Assembly: GCF_018221685.1 (NCBI RefSeq)
Contig: NZ_JAGJTM010000002.1
Location: 23,749 to 87,748, forward strand
Direction of reading: 5' to 3'
DNA from: Bombella apis
GTDB lineage: Bacteria > Pseudomonadota > Alphaproteobacteria > Acetobacterales > Acetobacteraceae
DNA: 64,000 nt
The notes beneath the pieces are model-generated. The model was not told the DNA's origin. It made no database searches and saw only the letters and a list, made by a program, of their open reading frames with translations. Shown one piece after another: positions 39,580 through 49,638 of this stretch. Position 1 is the stretch's first letter. Each line of letters starts with the position of its first letter. The position numbers and the translations under genes were made by a program.

Positions 39580-40994
39580 CAGGCGGACTCTGGGGCGTGT
39601 GTGGTGGTGGACATGGGCTGCTCCAGCAGCGCAATGAGGGCACGCATGTTACTGCCCAGGCTTCCCTTCACGAGCAGCACATCCCCTTTTTGCAGGGCAG
39701 GGTGCAGCAGGGAGGCAAGCTGGACTGAATTTTCAGCATATCCTCCCTGTAGGGAAGGAGGAAGGGCCTCGTAAAGGGATTTCATGTGCGGGCCGCAACA
39801 GAATGTCAGAATGTCATGCTTCATTAATGGTTCAGCCAGAGCCCGGTGTTCGGCTTCGGCAAACTGGCCCAGCTCCCTGATGTCGCCCAGGGCGGCCAGA
39901 TGGCGTCTGGCGGGCATGAGGGCGAGCGTGTCCAGGGCTGCACGGACACTGGGGCCGGAGGCATTGTAGCTCTCATCCAGCAGGGTGATGCCGCCGGGCA
40001 ACAGGCGCTGCTGGCCCCGTCCGGCTTCCGGCTGGAAATGGCGCAGGGCCTCGGCTCCGGCTTTCGGGTCCAGCCCCAGCGCAGCGATGGCCCCAAGAGC
40101 CAATGCGGCATTGCGGGCCAGATGGGGGCCGGGGGCCGCCAGCCTCACGTCGGTGTCGCCCCGTGGTGTGGTCAGATGGAACTGGCTGCCGTCTGCCGTG
40201 CAGGTGAGGTCTGTTATCCGGATGGTGGCGCTGGGTGTCACGCCTGCCTGCCAGAGCGAAACACCTGTCGGCAGGGCCTGCTTCAGGCGGGCAAGCCCCT
40301 GTGAGGCCTCCGGGCAGAGGGCCGTGCCGGATGACGGAAGGGCGGCAAAAAGGGCCGCCTTTTCGTCCGCAATGGCGTCGATGCTGCCCATATGCCCCAG
40401 ATGGGCGCTGCCAATGGTGGTTATGAGGCCAATATCCGGGCGTATCTGGGCGGCGAGCGGGGCGATCTCGCCGGGGTGGTTCATGCCCACCTCGCTGATG
40501 CAGAAGGCGGCTTCTTCTGGCAGGCGGGCGAGTGTCAGAGGCACGCCCCAGTGGTTGTTGAAGGACGCCACGGAAGCATGGACCTGCCCGTAAGGTGCAA
40601 GAGCCGTGGCCAGCATGTTCTTGGTGGTTGTTTTTCCCACGCTGCCTGTAACGGCGATGACCCTGCCGCTGAACTGTGCCCGCCTGTAGCGGCCCAGAGC
40701 CTCCAGCCCTTGCATGGTGTCATCGACCTTCAACAGGCGGGGATCATCCGTCAGACCGGCCGTGCTGATGGCGGCCTCATCATGGGCCATCACGCAGCTG
40801 GCTCCAGCCTCCAGGGCCTGCCTCAGATAGCGGTGTCCGTCTGAATTATGGCCGATCAGGGCGATGAAGAGGTCACCGTGTTTCAGGGTGCGGGTATCGA
40901 TGCAGACGCCGTGGACCTTCACGTTACCGGCAAGCTGTCCTCCCGTGGCGGCCTGAAGGTCCTTGCGGGTCCAGAGGATGGTTGTATCGGGCAT
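39579..40994 (-). CDS. murF: UDP-MurNAc-tripeptide-D-alanyl-D-alanine ligase
   Basis: 471 residues. [20 protein letters not shown] is the N-terminal uridine pocket, [17 protein letters not shown] the ATP loop, [15 protein letters not shown] and [11 protein letters not shown] the central domain, and [17 protein letters not shown] the C-terminal domain. Adds D-Ala-D-Ala made by the ddl product encoded in the same cluster. One-base overlaps with both mraY and murE. Confidence 0.96.
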   Translation of the reverse strand: MPDTTILWTRKDLQAATGGQLAGNVKVHGVCIDTRTLKHGDLFIALIGHNSDGHRYLRQALEAGASCVMAHDEAAISTAGLTDDPRLLKVDDTMQGLEALGRYRRAQFSGRVIAVTGSVGKTTTKNMLATALAPYGQVHASVASFNNHWGVPLTLARLPEEAAFCISEVGMNHPGEIAPLAAQIRPDIGLITTIGSAHLGHMGSIDAIADEKAALFAALPSSGTALCPEASQGLARLKQALPTGVSLWQAGVTPSATIRITDLTCTADGSQFHLTTPRGDTDVRLAAPGPHLARNAALALGAIAALGLDPKAGAEALRHFQPEAGRGQQRLLPGGITLLDESYNASGPSVRAALDTLALMPARRHLAALGDIRELGQFAEAEHRALAEPLMKHDILTFCCGPHMKSLYEALPPSLQGGYAENSVQLASLLHPALQKGDVLLVKGSLGSNMRALIALLEQPMSTTTHAPESA

Positions 40995-42481
40995 CAGGCA
41001 AGCTCCCTGGCGAGTGCGGCCGTGATGGTACGGTCATCGAACGGATGTATTTCCCCCTTGATGATCTGGCCTGTTTCATGCCCTTTCCCGGCGATGAGCA
41101 GGACATCGCCTTTCTTCAGACCTTCCAGAGCGGTACGGATGGCCTGCCGACGGTCGCCAATTTCTTGTGCCTGCGGGGCTGTGGCGAGAATTTCGGCCCG
41201 GATGGTGGCCGGGTCCTCGCTGCGGGGGTTGTCATCCGTGATGATGACTTCATCGGCCAGATGGGCGGCGATCTGTCCCATGAGAGGGCGCTTGCCCCTG
41301 TCACGGTCCCCGCCCGCACCGAAGACCACGACCAGCCGCCCGCTGGTGTGGGGACGCAGGCTGAGCAGGACGTGCTCCAGCGCATCCGGCGTGTGAGCAT
41401 AATCCACGTAGGCGCAGGCTCCATTTGGCAGGTGGGCGACCGGCTCACAACGGCCGGGCACGCCCTTCAGGTGCGGCAGGAGGGCAATGATGGATTCAGC
41501 TTCTTCATCCCGTTCCCAGCAGAGGGCGGCAGCCAGCAGGGCATTTTCTGCCTGAAAACGTCCCGGGAGTGGAAAGTGGAGTGCTGGCAGGGTACGGCCA
41601 TGCAGCTGGAGTGTCAGGTCCATGCCCTGCGGGGTGGGTGTGGCCTCAAGAATTCGGATGGTCTCGCCTGTTGTGCCAATCGTGCGGAGGTCCAGTTTCC
41701 GGCGGGTGGCAATGTCACGGAGGGCCTCTCTGCTTTCGGCATCCATTTCGCTGTTGATGACGGCCCGGCCCCCTTCGGGCAGCAGCGTTTCAAAGAGATG
41801 CAGCTTGGCCTGCCGGTAGGCTTCCAGCGTGTGGTGATAGTCCAGATGGTCTCGGGTCAGGTTGGAAAAAGCGGCGGCCGTGATGGCAACGCCGTCCAGC
41901 CGGTGCTGCTGGAGGCCATGGGATGAGGCCTCCAGCGCTACATGGGTGATGCCATGCACCTGCAGGGCTGCCAGAGTGTTGGCAAGGGTGACGGCATCCG
42001 GTGTGGTCAGGGGGGGGAGTGATGGCAATGCCACGTCACTGATGAGCCCCAGAGTACCGAGGCTTGCAGCCTTCTGGTGACGCAGCTGGCAGAGCTGACG
42101 GAAGAAATCTGCCGTGCTGCTTTTGCCGTTTGTTCCCGTGATGGCGGCAATATGGTCAGGCTGGGCCCCTGCCAGCAGTGCAGCAGACCGGGCCAGGAAA
42201 CGGGCCGGGTCGGGCAGGGTGATGATGAGGGCCGTGTGGCCGTTTTCCGTCTGCTCTGGCAGATGATGCTGGCCTGGGGAAGCGGCGAGGACGATTGCGG
42301 CTGCCCCTTCTGCGATGGCCAGAGGAATGAAGGTCCGTCCGTCCTGTTTCGTGCCCTTCAGCGCCACGAAGAGGCAGCCGGGGCGAGCTTCCCGGCTATC
42401 GGCGGTGATGCTGGAAATGTCCGGGTCTCTGGTGAGGTCTCTGGCAAGACCATGATGGCGGAGCAGGGAGGACAGTTTCAT
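40994..42481 (-). CDS. murE: UDP-MurNAc-tripeptide synthetase (meso-diaminopimelate-adding)
   Basis: 495 residues. SSITADSREARPGCLFVALK N-terminal pocket, [18 protein letters not shown] loop, EASSHGLQQHRLDGV and NLTRDHLDYHHT in the centre, and ITDDNPRSEDP near the C-terminus. The DNPR motif is the known marker for meso-diaminopimelate rather than lysine, as expected for a Gram-negative cell wall. Follows ftsI after 32 bp. Confidence 0.96.
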   Translation of the reverse strand: MKLSSLLRHHGLARDLTRDPDISSITADSREARPGCLFVALKGTKQDGRTFIPLAIAEGAAAIVLAASPGQHHLPEQTENGHTALIITLPDPARFLARSAALLAGAQPDHIAAITGTNGKSSTADFFRQLCQLRHQKAASLGTLGLISDVALPSLPPLTTPDAVTLANTLAALQVHGITHVALEASSHGLQQHRLDGVAITAAAFSNLTRDHLDYHHTLEAYRQAKLHLFETLLPEGGRAVINSEMDAESREALRDIATRRKLDLRTIGTTGETIRILEATPTPQGMDLTLQLHGRTLPALHFPLPGRFQAENALLAAALCWERDEEAESIIALLPHLKGVPGRCEPVAHLPNGACAYVDYAHTPDALEHVLLSLRPHTSGRLVVVFGAGGDRDRGKRPLMGQIAAHLADEVIITDDNPRSEDPATIRAEILATAPQAQEIGDRRQAIRTALEGLKKGDVLLIAGKGHETGQIIKGEIHPFDDRTITAALARELA

Positions 42482-42513
42482 GACGGAGACCTTTGAGAAG
42501 GGGCGGTGAGGGT

Positions 42514-44472
42514 TCAGTGGCTGTGATGGGCCCCGTGTTTGGTGGCCAGTCGGTTGACGGTGACAGCCCCGGGGTCATTGCCCGGGCCGAGTGGATGGCG
42601 GACACCGGGGGGGACGGGCGGAGAGAGAGACAGGGCGAGCTGGTCGTCAACCTGCTGGGCTTTGGTTGGCTCCAGCGGGAAGAGGCCCAGCATGGGGGCG
42701 GTGCGTGTCACGATTCTGGAAAATGTCGGAGCAGCAATCCAGCCAGCAGTCGTCCAGCCATGTGTTTCTGCCGTCCCTTGTGGGGCATCCAGCATGACAT
42801 AAAGGGCATATTTGGGATCATTCATAGGGAACATGCCTGTAAAGGCCGTGATGTTGACATGTTTCAGATACCCCCCGTGGGCGCCGATCTTTTCTGCCGT
42901 CCCGGTCTTTCCACCAACGATGTAGCCGGGGCTTTCCGCTTTTTTCCCGATGCCCTTGGTAACGACGAGGCGCAGGATTCGGCGGAGCAGCTCTGAATTC
43001 TTGGTGGAGATCAGATGCGGCCCCTTCTGCTCTTCCGCCATGACGACATCATCATTGAGATGCTCACGGGCCAGCAGGGTGGGTGTGACAAGATACCCCC
43101 CGTTGCCGGTACAGGCGGTCCCGCGGACAATGGCCAGCGGCGATTCTGCCACGCCATGGCCAAAGCCGACCGTCATGACCGTGGTTTCGCCCCAATTCTT
43201 GAGGGACGGGACCAGCGGGCGTCCTGCCTCGGGCAGCTCAACGGGAACACGGTCCAGAAATCCCATGTTTTTCAGCCATTCATGCTGGCGGTCCCGCCCG
43301 ACATCCAGGGCGATATGGGCTGAGGCCGGGTTGGAGGAATAGGCCATGACAGAGGGCAGCGCCAGCCACGGGGCGAAGTGGTCCGTCTTGAGGTCGGAAA
43401 TCTTGAAGCGGCCGACATGGATGGGAATGGTGGAGAACTGGTCCCAGGGGTGGGCCACGCCAAGCTCCAACGCCATGGCGGCTGTCTGAAGTTTGAAGGT
43501 GGACCCTGGTTCATACATGCCGGTAACGGCCCGGTTGAATCGGGCATCGTCTGCCGCATGGGCAAAATCGTTGGCGTCATAATCGGGGAGACTGACCATG
43601 GCCAGGATTTCCCCGGTATGGACGTCCATCAGGATGGCGGAAGCCCCTATGGCCCGGAAACGCAGCTTGGCGTCATTCAGCTCGTCCCGCACGGCAGCCT
43701 GCACGCGGGCATCGATGGAAAGACGGAGCGGTGCATGGTCTCCCAGAAGGCGCTGGTTGAAGAATTTCTCCACCCCGGCAATGCCATGATTGTCAATGTC
43801 AACGCTACCAAGGATCTGCGCTGCCACGTTCCCCAGAGGATAATGGCGCTGCTCGCCATTTTCGAAATAGATGCCGGGGATGCCAAGATTGTTGATGGCC
43901 AGCTCGTCTGTCGGGGCGATGTTGCGGGCGAGGTAGACGAACTGTTTTTTCTGTTTCAGGCGGCGGATGGTCTCTGCCATGTTGAGGTTGGGCAGGATTG
44001 TATGGAGGCTTCGGGCAACATCTTCAGGCTCGATGATTTCCATGGGATTGGCATAGACCTGCACGACAGGCAGCGACAGTGCCAGAGGCTGCCCATTCCG
44101 ATCCACGATGCTGGCCCGTCTGATGTTGGGCAGGACGAACCCATTGCCTGCCATGGCTTTGGGGTCCGGATGGGGGATGTCCGGTATGGTGCTGCCGACC
44201 TGGTTGGGCAGAGGGGCCATGGGGGCCAGAATGGTTGCAAACAGCGCCTTTATGGCCACGCCACCATAAAGGAACAGGAAACCCATGCCGAGATAGACCA
44301 GCCTGTTGCGGCTTTTTTCCAGCCAGCTCATGGGGTTTCGTCTGCGTTCGTCCCACCGGGCCCACAGACGTCTCAACAGGGACGGCTTTCCGGGTGGCCC
44401 GTCCTTATGGTCTGATCCAGGCTGGTTGGTCTTGCGGGACGGTCTGGAGGCCATGGGGCGCGGGCTCGGCAT
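42514..44472 (-). CDS. ftsI: Septal peptidoglycan transpeptidase (penicillin-binding protein)
   Basis: 652 residues. A basic cytoplasmic N-terminus of about 55 residues leads to a single transmembrane helix (LVYLGMGFLFLYGGVAIKAL). The pedestal domain starts at VDRNGQPLALSLPVVQVYANP. Penicillin-binding motifs: SxxK in YEPGSTFKLQTA, SxN in AYSSNPASAH, and KTG in VGGKTGTAEK. It crosslinks septal peptidoglycan with FtsW. Pro-rich C-terminal tail of about 40 residues. Confidence 0.96.
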   Translation of the reverse strand: MPSPRPMASRPSRKTNQPGSDHKDGPPGKPSLLRRLWARWDERRRNPMSWLEKSRNRLVYLGMGFLFLYGGVAIKALFATILAPMAPLPNQVGSTIPDIPHPDPKAMAGNGFVLPNIRRASIVDRNGQPLALSLPVVQVYANPMEIIEPEDVARSLHTILPNLNMAETIRRLKQKKQFVYLARNIAPTDELAINNLGIPGIYFENGEQRHYPLGNVAAQILGSVDIDNHGIAGVEKFFNQRLLGDHAPLRLSIDARVQAAVRDELNDAKLRFRAIGASAILMDVHTGEILAMVSLPDYDANDFAHAADDARFNRAVTGMYEPGSTFKLQTAAMALELGVAHPWDQFSTIPIHVGRFKISDLKTDHFAPWLALPSVMAYSSNPASAHIALDVGRDRQHEWLKNMGFLDRVPVELPEAGRPLVPSLKNWGETTVMTVGFGHGVAESPLAIVRGTACTGNGGYLVTPTLLAREHLNDDVVMAEEQKGPHLISTKNSELLRRILRLVVTKGIGKKAESPGYIVGGKTGTAEKIGAHGGYLKHVNITAFTGMFPMNDPKYALYVMLDAPQGTAETHGWTTAGWIAAPTFSRIVTRTAPMLGLFPLEPTKAQQVDDQLALSLSPPVPPGVRHPLGPGNDPGAVTVNRLATKHGAHHSH

Positions 44473-44509
44473 AGGAAAGGAAGGAACACAGGCGGAAGCC
44501 GCCAGAGGG

Positions 44510-45274
44510 TCAGTCTGTCAGAGGAACAGGGGGCGGAAGGGGGGCAGGCTCGTCTGCCGGGGCCGAAACTGTGTGGATTCCGCCCATGTGGCCGTGCTTG
44601 GCAGACTGGTGGACAGGGTGCCAGGCCACATCCTCCGTGGGTTCGCTGCGGGAATGGTCGGGCACGGCATGGGCCTTCCTGCGGGTCTGGCCCGTCGCAC
44701 TATCCGTCGGGGCATGGAGACGATGCCGGGGCATGGCGTCTCCATCCGACCCGCTCAGGAGTGCCAGGCTTCGCTCAAGCTGGCGGTCTGCTTCACCCGT
44801 GTCATCCTTGTGGATGCGAGGATGGGAGGGTCTGCGTTCTGCGTGGTCGGTACTGGCCACGACATCACGTACTGGCCGGGGCGTTGTGGCAGGCGCCGCC
44901 GTGGCCTGATGTGCCGGGGCCGTGAGGGATGCCAGCTCTCTCTGGGCCTGTCCCCGCCCCGGGGCCATGGGGATGATGCGATGATCAATGGCGGGAAGAC
45001 GCTTCCGCAGGTCTGCCAGCTGCACGAACTGCGTGGGGTCGACCTGGTTCATCTCCGGCAGAACCCGCTGCGCCAGGGCGCTGAGCCGGTCCGGCTGGTT
45101 CAGCAGGGCCCACTGGGTGCGCAGAATGGCTGTCTGCTGCTGGATGCGGCGGGTATCCTCAATGGTTTTCCTGATATCCTGGTTTAGTACGAGGGTTTCA
45201 TGCTTCTTCGTGTAGAGGAAGAGGCCGGAACCAGCCGCCATGACGGCACAGAGCAGGGTGACAAAACGGATCAT
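44510..45274 (-). CDS. ftsL: FtsL-like division protein with long variable tail
   Basis: 254 residues. One transmembrane helix ([20 protein letters not shown]), then a short coiled coil with the FtsL-like [20 protein letters not shown] segment and [16 protein letters not shown]. The remaining 150 residues are low-complexity, His/Pro/Arg-rich and probably disordered. The position between rsmH and ftsI and the topology point to FtsL; the sequence itself is weakly conserved. It overlaps the rsmH stop by 4 bp. The tail is far longer than the roughly 120-residue FtsL of E. coli. Confidence 0.8.
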   Translation of the reverse strand: MIRFVTLLCAVMAAGSGLFLYTKKHETLVLNQDIRKTIEDTRRIQQQTAILRTQWALLNQPDRLSALAQRVLPEMNQVDPTQFVQLADLRKRLPAIDHRIIPMAPGRGQAQRELASLTAPAHQATAAPATTPRPVRDVVASTDHAERRPSHPRIHKDDTGEADRQLERSLALLSGSDGDAMPRHRLHAPTDSATGQTRRKAHAVPDHSRSEPTEDVAWHPVHQSAKHGHMGGIHTVSAPADEPAPLPPPVPLTD

Positions 45275-46245
45275 GCGGAAGCTCCATGAGCGGGAAGGCG
45301 TCGCAGGGCACGCAGGCGTGCGCTGCGGGAGCGGGGGTTGAGATTCAGTTCCTGATCGGACGGTGTACGGGGCCGTGTATGCAGGAGTTCAAAAGACGGG
45401 GCTTCTGTCTGCTGCATGGCAAGAGGGGTATGACGGGATGGACCAGCCATGCGGCCAGCCAGCCGGGCGAGGGCCCGTTTCGTCATGCGGTCCTCCAGCG
45501 AATGGAAGGTCACGATGCAGAAGATCCCGCCCGGTGCGAGGAGGCCCGGTGCGGTTTCCAGCGTACGTTCCAGTTCGCCCAGCTCATCATTCACGGCAAT
45601 GCGGATCGCCTGGAAACTGCGGGTAGCAGGGTCGAAATTGGGACGTTCTTTCGGGACGGCTTTGCGGATGATGTCGGCCAGCTGCCCCGTCGTCTGGATC
45701 GGGCCGCTCTGGCGGGACTCGATGATGGCCCGGGCGACACGGCGGGAGCGGCGTTCTTCTCCATAATGGTAGAGGATGTCGGCGAGAGCCTGCTCTTTCT
45801 CACCATTGACGATATCCGCCGCACTCAGGCCATCGGTGCTCATGCGCATGTCCAGCGGGCCATCATGACGGAAGGAAAATCCCCGCTCTTCCTGATCCAG
45901 CTGGAAGGAGGACACGCCGAGATCCAGCACGATCCCATTGAAGGGACCATGATGACCGGCCAGCTCTTTCATGGCGCTGAAGGTTCCCTGGTGGAGATGC
46001 AGCCGCCCCTCCGAGGCTGCCACGAGAGGCTGCCCGCGTTTTATGGCATCGGGGTCACGGTCAATCGCATGGACAGTGCAGGAGGCCGAGCGGAGCAGGG
46101 CCCGGCTGTAGCCACCCCCGCCGAAGGTGCCATCCAGATACACGCCTCCATCCTGCGGGGCCAGTGTGTCCAGCACTTCTGGCAGCATGACAGGGAAGTG
46201 TCCCTCCCGCTGCATGTCCTCAGCAATCTGATGGGCGTGGGTCAC
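45271..46245 (-). CDS. rsmH: 16S rRNA (cytosine-1402-N4) methyltransferase
   Basis: 324 residues. SAM-binding loop [16 protein letters not shown], acidic residue in [30 protein letters not shown] (family signature), [19 protein letters not shown] and [17 protein letters not shown] region ([12 protein letters not shown]). RsmH (MraW) methylates C1402 in the ribosomal P-site. Overlaps mraZ by 4 bp and ftsL by 4 bp. Confidence 0.97.
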   Translation of the reverse strand: MTHAHQIAEDMQREGHFPVMLPEVLDTLAPQDGGVYLDGTFGGGGYSRALLRSASCTVHAIDRDPDAIKRGQPLVAASEGRLHLHQGTFSAMKELAGHHGPFNGIVLDLGVSSFQLDQEERGFSFRHDGPLDMRMSTDGLSAADIVNGEKEQALADILYHYGEERRSRRVARAIIESRQSGPIQTTGQLADIIRKAVPKERPNFDPATRSFQAIRIAVNDELGELERTLETAPGLLAPGGIFCIVTFHSLEDRMTKRALARLAGRMAGPSRHTPLAMQQTEAPSFELLHTRPRTPSDQELNLNPRSRSARLRALRRLPAHGASA

Positions 46246-46718
46246 GGTGCGGTCTTCTCCCTGTTTTCGGAGCGTTTACGCTGGCCGAGTTCCCGTGTGC
46301 GGCTGCGAGCCTGCCTGCGGCGTTCTTCGGCAAGGCTGGGATTCCATATCTGGAACACACGCCCCAGCCCCATGAAGCTGACATCATCTTCCAGTCCGGC
46401 ATGGTCTTTCAGGGAGCGGGGGAGGCTGACACGGCCTTCCCTGTCGCAGTCCAGCGGGTAGGCATCGGCATAGAGGCTGGTCGCCAGGTCATCATGGTCG
46501 GCCGAGAAGGGGTCATACTCATCAAGAGCGCCGGAAAAAGCGAAAAAGGCAGAGGCGGACCAGCATTCCAGGCAGTCATGAAGGTGGGATGGCCTGATGA
46601 TCATCAGGGCCTCTCCGGGGCGGGCCTGTTCCCGCAGGGCATTCCGGAATGGTGAGGGAATGGAAATGCGTCCTTTGGCATCAACACGGCTGGCATGGGT
46701 ACCGAGAAACATGGTCAT
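46242..46718 (-). CDS. mraZ: Transcriptional regulator MraZ
   Basis: The frame opens at 46760. The conserved protein begins [20 protein letters not shown], so the ATG at 46718 (or 46712) fits best, giving about 158 residues. Two AbrB-like swapped-hairpin domains are present ([16 protein letters not shown] and [20 protein letters not shown]). MraZ forms a ring and binds repeats in front of its own operon, repressing dcw genes. The matching repeats are present just upstream. A GGAGGGA sequence lies 13 nt before this ATG. A basic Arg-rich tail closes the protein. Confidence 0.93.
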   Translation of the reverse strand: MTMFLGTHASRVDAKGRISIPSPFRNALREQARPGEALMIIRPSHLHDCLECWSASAFFAFSGALDEYDPFSADHDDLATSLYADAYPLDCDREGRVSLPRSLKDHAGLEDDVSFMGLGRVFQIWNPSLAEERRRQARSRTRELGQRKRSENREKTAP

Positions 46719-46778
46719 GGTCTGCAATGTCCCTCCTTCCCTGCCTGCCATGGTGGACACATGTCCGCACCTTCATAG

Positions 46779-46819
46779 TGGGATTTCATGGGGTATCATG
46801 GGATTTTATGGGACGTCAA
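46779..46819 (-). promoter_or_regulatory. Four MraZ boxes overlapping the dcw promoter
   Basis: TGGGA, TGGGG, TGGGA and TGGGA start at 46779, 46789, 46799 and 46809, spaced exactly 10 bp, with 5-bp AT-rich spacers. E. coli MraZ is known to bind TGGGN repeats with 5-bp spacers. The boxes read on the plus strand, antisense to mraZ. A minus-strand TTGACG (46814-46819) lies at the upstream edge, with weak -10 candidates 16-17 bp downstream inside the boxes, so bound MraZ would block the promoter. Confidence 0.8.
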
Positions 46820-47079
46820 AGTTTTATTATAAAAAATGGCACAGGGATGCGGTTTTATTGTGTAGATATGGGCAGGGGTGTCTTTTTGTTAATAAAGTAA
46901 ATAATTGGTATATTCTTCATTGCCATCATGGAAGCGGGGTAGGTGGGCAGAATGGCTGGAAGAGGATGGCAGTGAAGAGGCCTGGCCCTGTACGTCAGCC
47001 ATGTGTGTCGGAGCGTCATGAAGGCTCTGGTTGCAGTATCCAGATGCCGTTTTCTGGGGGGGCTTGCAGTAATGAAGGG
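46820..47079. other. Intergenic region between the dcw promoter and rnpB
   Basis: No gene supported. The first 100 bp are AT-rich, as expected upstream of a strong promoter; the rest has normal composition. The plus-strand frames that cross it continue antisense through rnpB and are not believable. Confidence 0.45.
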
Positions 47080-47484
47080 GCCAGATGGTCTGTAAGCCGG
47101 GTTCTGTCCTGCCTCATACATGGTGAGGCGGGGCGATCATTCCTCTGGGATGTGTTTTGCAACACACCTCACGCAACCAACCCGAATGACAGGGCAGGAC
47201 CCCTCAGCCACGGATGTGGCCCGTCATTCCTATTCGGTCTTGCTCCCGGTGGGGTTTACCATGACCGCCGCTGTTGCCAGCCGCGCGGTGCGCTCTTACC
47301 GCACCGTTTCACCCTTGTCCGCATTTTCCCACCATGACGGGGAGAAAACCGGCGGACGGTACTGTTTCTGTGGCACTGTCCCTGGGGTCACCCCCGCCGG
47401 CCGTTAGCCGGCACCGTCTTCCTGTGGAGCCCGGACTTTCCTCCATGTCCCGCAGGGGACACAGCGATCGCCCGACCATCTGGC
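47080..47484 (-). ncRNA. rnpB: RNase P RNA, type A
   Basis: Catalytic RNA that trims the 5' ends of tRNAs. On the minus strand the ends pair as P1 (GCCAGATGGTC / GACCATCTGGC). The conserved GGAAAGTCCGGGCTCC lies near the 5' end, AGAGGAATGATCGCC and ACAGAACCCGGCTTACAGAC near the 3' end, and GGTAAACCCCACCGGGAGCA in the middle. Length of about 405 nt is normal for alphaproteobacteria. Confidence 0.97.
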
Positions 47485-47491
47485 TGGGGGC

Positions 47492-47520
47492 GTTATGCCG
47501 CTTGCCGTGTGGCGGGTCAA
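47492..47520 (-). promoter_or_regulatory. rnpB promoter
   Basis: On the minus strand TTGACC (47520-47515), 17 bp, CATAAC (47497-47492); the RNA begins about 7 bp downstream. The -35 box lies 24 bp from the end of the neighbouring gene. Confidence 0.75.
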
Positions 47521-47543
47521 GCGGCGGTGGCAGGGAGGGCCGT

Positions 47544-47999
47544 TCAGGGGGTGAGGGGATGATACATGTCAGGTGAACCGGCGTCGGTCATGATGCTCTG
47601 GCCAGCACGGTCTACCCGGACATGGAAGAGAAGCTCTGCTGATGGCGTGTCGCCGGGGCAGCCATTCCCATGCCGTCCCAGGACGTCGATCGTGGGGGTG
47701 TTCACACTGCCATCACCATTGACGACCATGACAAGGCAGCGCCGGGGCAGAGGGGTCAGCCCCTTGCGGGTGATGATGGTCCGCAGATGTTCGACAAGGG
47801 CGGTATTATCGAACCAGCTCAGCTTGCTGAAGGTGAACTGGTCATAGAGGTTGTCCAGCACACCAGTCCTGACGAACAGGAACATGAGCAGGAAGGTCGG
47901 GACCAGCACGACAAGCCGTCGGATGATGTGCTGCTTCAGGGAGCGGGGTGGCCTCGGGCGGCGGCGGCCGAGACGGGGAGGGGTGGTTGGTTCGGTCAT
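47544..47999 (-). CDS. Hypothetical single-pass membrane protein
   Basis: 151 residues. A Pro/Arg-rich cytoplasmic start (TEPTTPPRLGRRRPRPPRSL) leads to one transmembrane helix (LVVLVPTFLLMFLFVRTGVL). A short extracytoplasmic domain contains a Cys pair (RRC, NGC). No known family recognised. It stands alone between the zwf terminator and rnpB. Composition is host-like and the reading frame has no better competitor, so I think it is real. Confidence 0.55.
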   Translation of the reverse strand: MTEPTTPPRLGRRRPRPPRSLKQHIIRRLVVLVPTFLLMFLFVRTGVLDNLYDQFTFSKLSWFDNTALVEHLRTIITRKGLTPLPRRCLVMVVNGDGSVNTPTIDVLGRHGNGCPGDTPSAELLFHVRVDRAGQSIMTDAGSPDMYHPLTP

Positions 48000-48043
48000 G
48001 ATGGGTCTGCCCCGTGGTCATGGTGGAGACTGCGATGCCTGAA

Positions 48044-48079
48044 CAGGCAAAACCGCCCTGCCGGCAGGGGCAGGGCGGT
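48044..48079 (-). terminator. Terminator downstream of zwf
   Basis: On the minus strand, stem ACCGCCCTGCC / GGCAGGGCGGT (11 bp) with a 6-nt loop and a TTTTG tail, starting 44 bp after the zwf stop. Confidence 0.8.
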
Positions 48080-48123
48080 CTGTAAAGCCGTATGCGGATA
48101 GGCCGGTCCTGATCCGGGGAGGA

Positions 48124-49638
48124 TCAGTCTGCCATGTCCTCGTGCCAGGCATCGCCCGTCGTGGCGATGAAGCGGCGTGCTTCTTCCGGCCCGTAGGACC
48201 CGGCGGCGTAATGGGCCATCGGAACCTTGTTGGCGGCCCATGTTTTCAGTGTCGGTTCGACCCATGCCCATGCGGCTTCCACTTCATCACGACGGATGAA
48301 GAGGGCCGGATAGCCACGGACGGCATCCAGCATGAGGCGCTCGTAGGAATCCGGAATGAGGGAGCCGTCGGCCGGAGCGAATTTGCCGGACATGGTGCCG
48401 TGCTGAAGCTCAAACCCGGCGGCAGAAGGGTTCTTGATGTTCAGGGCCAGCCCGAAACCTTCATCCGGCTGGAGGCGGATGACCAGGCGGTTGGTGGCGG
48501 CAGAGGTGCCAAACAGGGCGGAAGCAGACTTCCGGAACGTCACCACGACTTCGCTCACCTTTTTGGTCGAACGCTTGGCTGTGCGGATGTAGAAAGGAAC
48601 ATCTTTCCAGCGTGGTGTATCGACATAGGCCCGCATGACGGCGTAGGTCTCGGTGTGGCTGTCTTCGCCCAGCTCTTCCAGATAGCCCGGAACGGGTTTG
48701 CCGTTCATGTCCCCTTTGACGTACTGGGCACGGACCGTCTCGCTGGCCACCTTGTCCTCCGGGATGGGACGCAGGGCCTTCAGAACGTTCACCTTGGCAT
48801 CACGGACAGTATCTGCCTCAAGGTCAGCCGGGGCTTCCATGGCGCAGAGGCTGAGGACCTGGAGCAGATGGTTCTGGATCATGTCCCGCAGGGCCCCGGA
48901 TGTGTCGTAATAGGCAGCACGGCCTTCCACGCCCACGGTTTCGGCGGCGGTGATCTGGATGCTCTGGATGTGCTCGGCAGACCAGACGGCGCTGAAGAGC
49001 GGATTGGCAAAGCGCAGGGCGATGATGTCCTGCACGGTTTCCTTGCCCAGATAATGGTCGATGCGGAAAATCTGCCCTTCTTCGAAGAAGCGGCTCACAC
49101 CGTCATTGATGGCTCTGGCGGAGGCACTGTCTGTACCGATTGGTTTTTCCAGCACGACACGGGAGTGCGGGGTGATGAAACCGAAACGGTGGAGGTTTTC
49201 GCTGATGGCCTCGAAGAGCTGCGGGGCTGTGGAATAATAGAAGACACGGATGCGGTCGGCCGGTGACTGGTCCAGAACGGCCTTCAGCTCATCCCAGTTA
49301 TGGTCGCTCTTCGTGCCGTCCAGCGTGACGTAATGAATTTTCTTGAGGAAACGCTCGATCAGCGCCTCATCCCTGTGCTGGGCGGGGAGGAAGGTTTCCA
49401 GAGCCTCACGGGCACGGGTGATGTAGTCCTCGCGGGACAGTGAGGAGCGGGCAGTCCCGATGATGCGGGCTTCTTCTGGAACATGTCCGATGCGGAGCTG
49501 GTTGTAGAGAGCTGGAAGCAGTTTGCGCATCGTCAGATCGCCCGTGGCGCCGAAGATGACGTAGTCAAACGGTGCGGTCTGCTGAGAGTGGGCCATGGTG
49601 AGGCGTACCTTTTCTGTCTGGAAACTCGGGTGAGGCAT
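48124..49638 (-). CDS. zwf: Glucose-6-phosphate dehydrogenase
   Basis: 504 residues. First step of the oxidative pentose phosphate pathway, the main sugar route in acetic acid bacteria, which lack phosphofructokinase. NAD(P) loop VIFGATGDLTMRKLLPALYN, active-site RIDHYLGKETVQDI, FANPLFSAVW and the C-terminal GYPALFIRRDEVEAAWAW block are intact. The ATG at 49638 has a strong GGAGG with 7-nt spacing; an inner ATG at 49596 lies 6 residues before the homologous core. A 6-phosphogluconate dehydrogenase or 6-phosphogluconolactonase gene is not adjacent. Confidence 0.96.
   Translation of the reverse strand: MPHPSFQTEKVRLTMAHSQQTAPFDYVIFGATGDLTMRKLLPALYNQLRIGHVPEEARIIGTARSSLSREDYITRAREALETFLPAQHRDEALIERFLKKIHYVTLDGTKSDHNWDELKAVLDQSPADRIRVFYYSTAPQLFEAISENLHRFGFITPHSRVVLEKPIGTDSASARAINDGVSRFFEEGQIFRIDHYLGKETVQDIIALRFANPLFSAVWSAEHIQSIQITAAETVGVEGRAAYYDTSGALRDMIQNHLLQVLSLCAMEAPADLEADTVRDAKVNVLKALRPIPEDKVASETVRAQYVKGDMNGKPVPGYLEELGEDSHTETYAVMRAYVDTPRWKDVPFYIRTAKRSTKKVSEVVVTFRKSASALFGTSAATNRLVIRLQPDEGFGLALNIKNPSAAGFELQHGTMSGKFAPADGSLIPDSYERLMLDAVRGYPALFIRRDEVEAAWAWVEPTLKTWAANKVPMAHYAAGSYGPEEARRFIATTGDAWHEDMAD

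Noticed and set aside
46597..47407. Plus-strand frames of 246 and 95 codons
   Set aside because: They run antisense through rnpB and the MraZ boxes; the RNA gene is certain.
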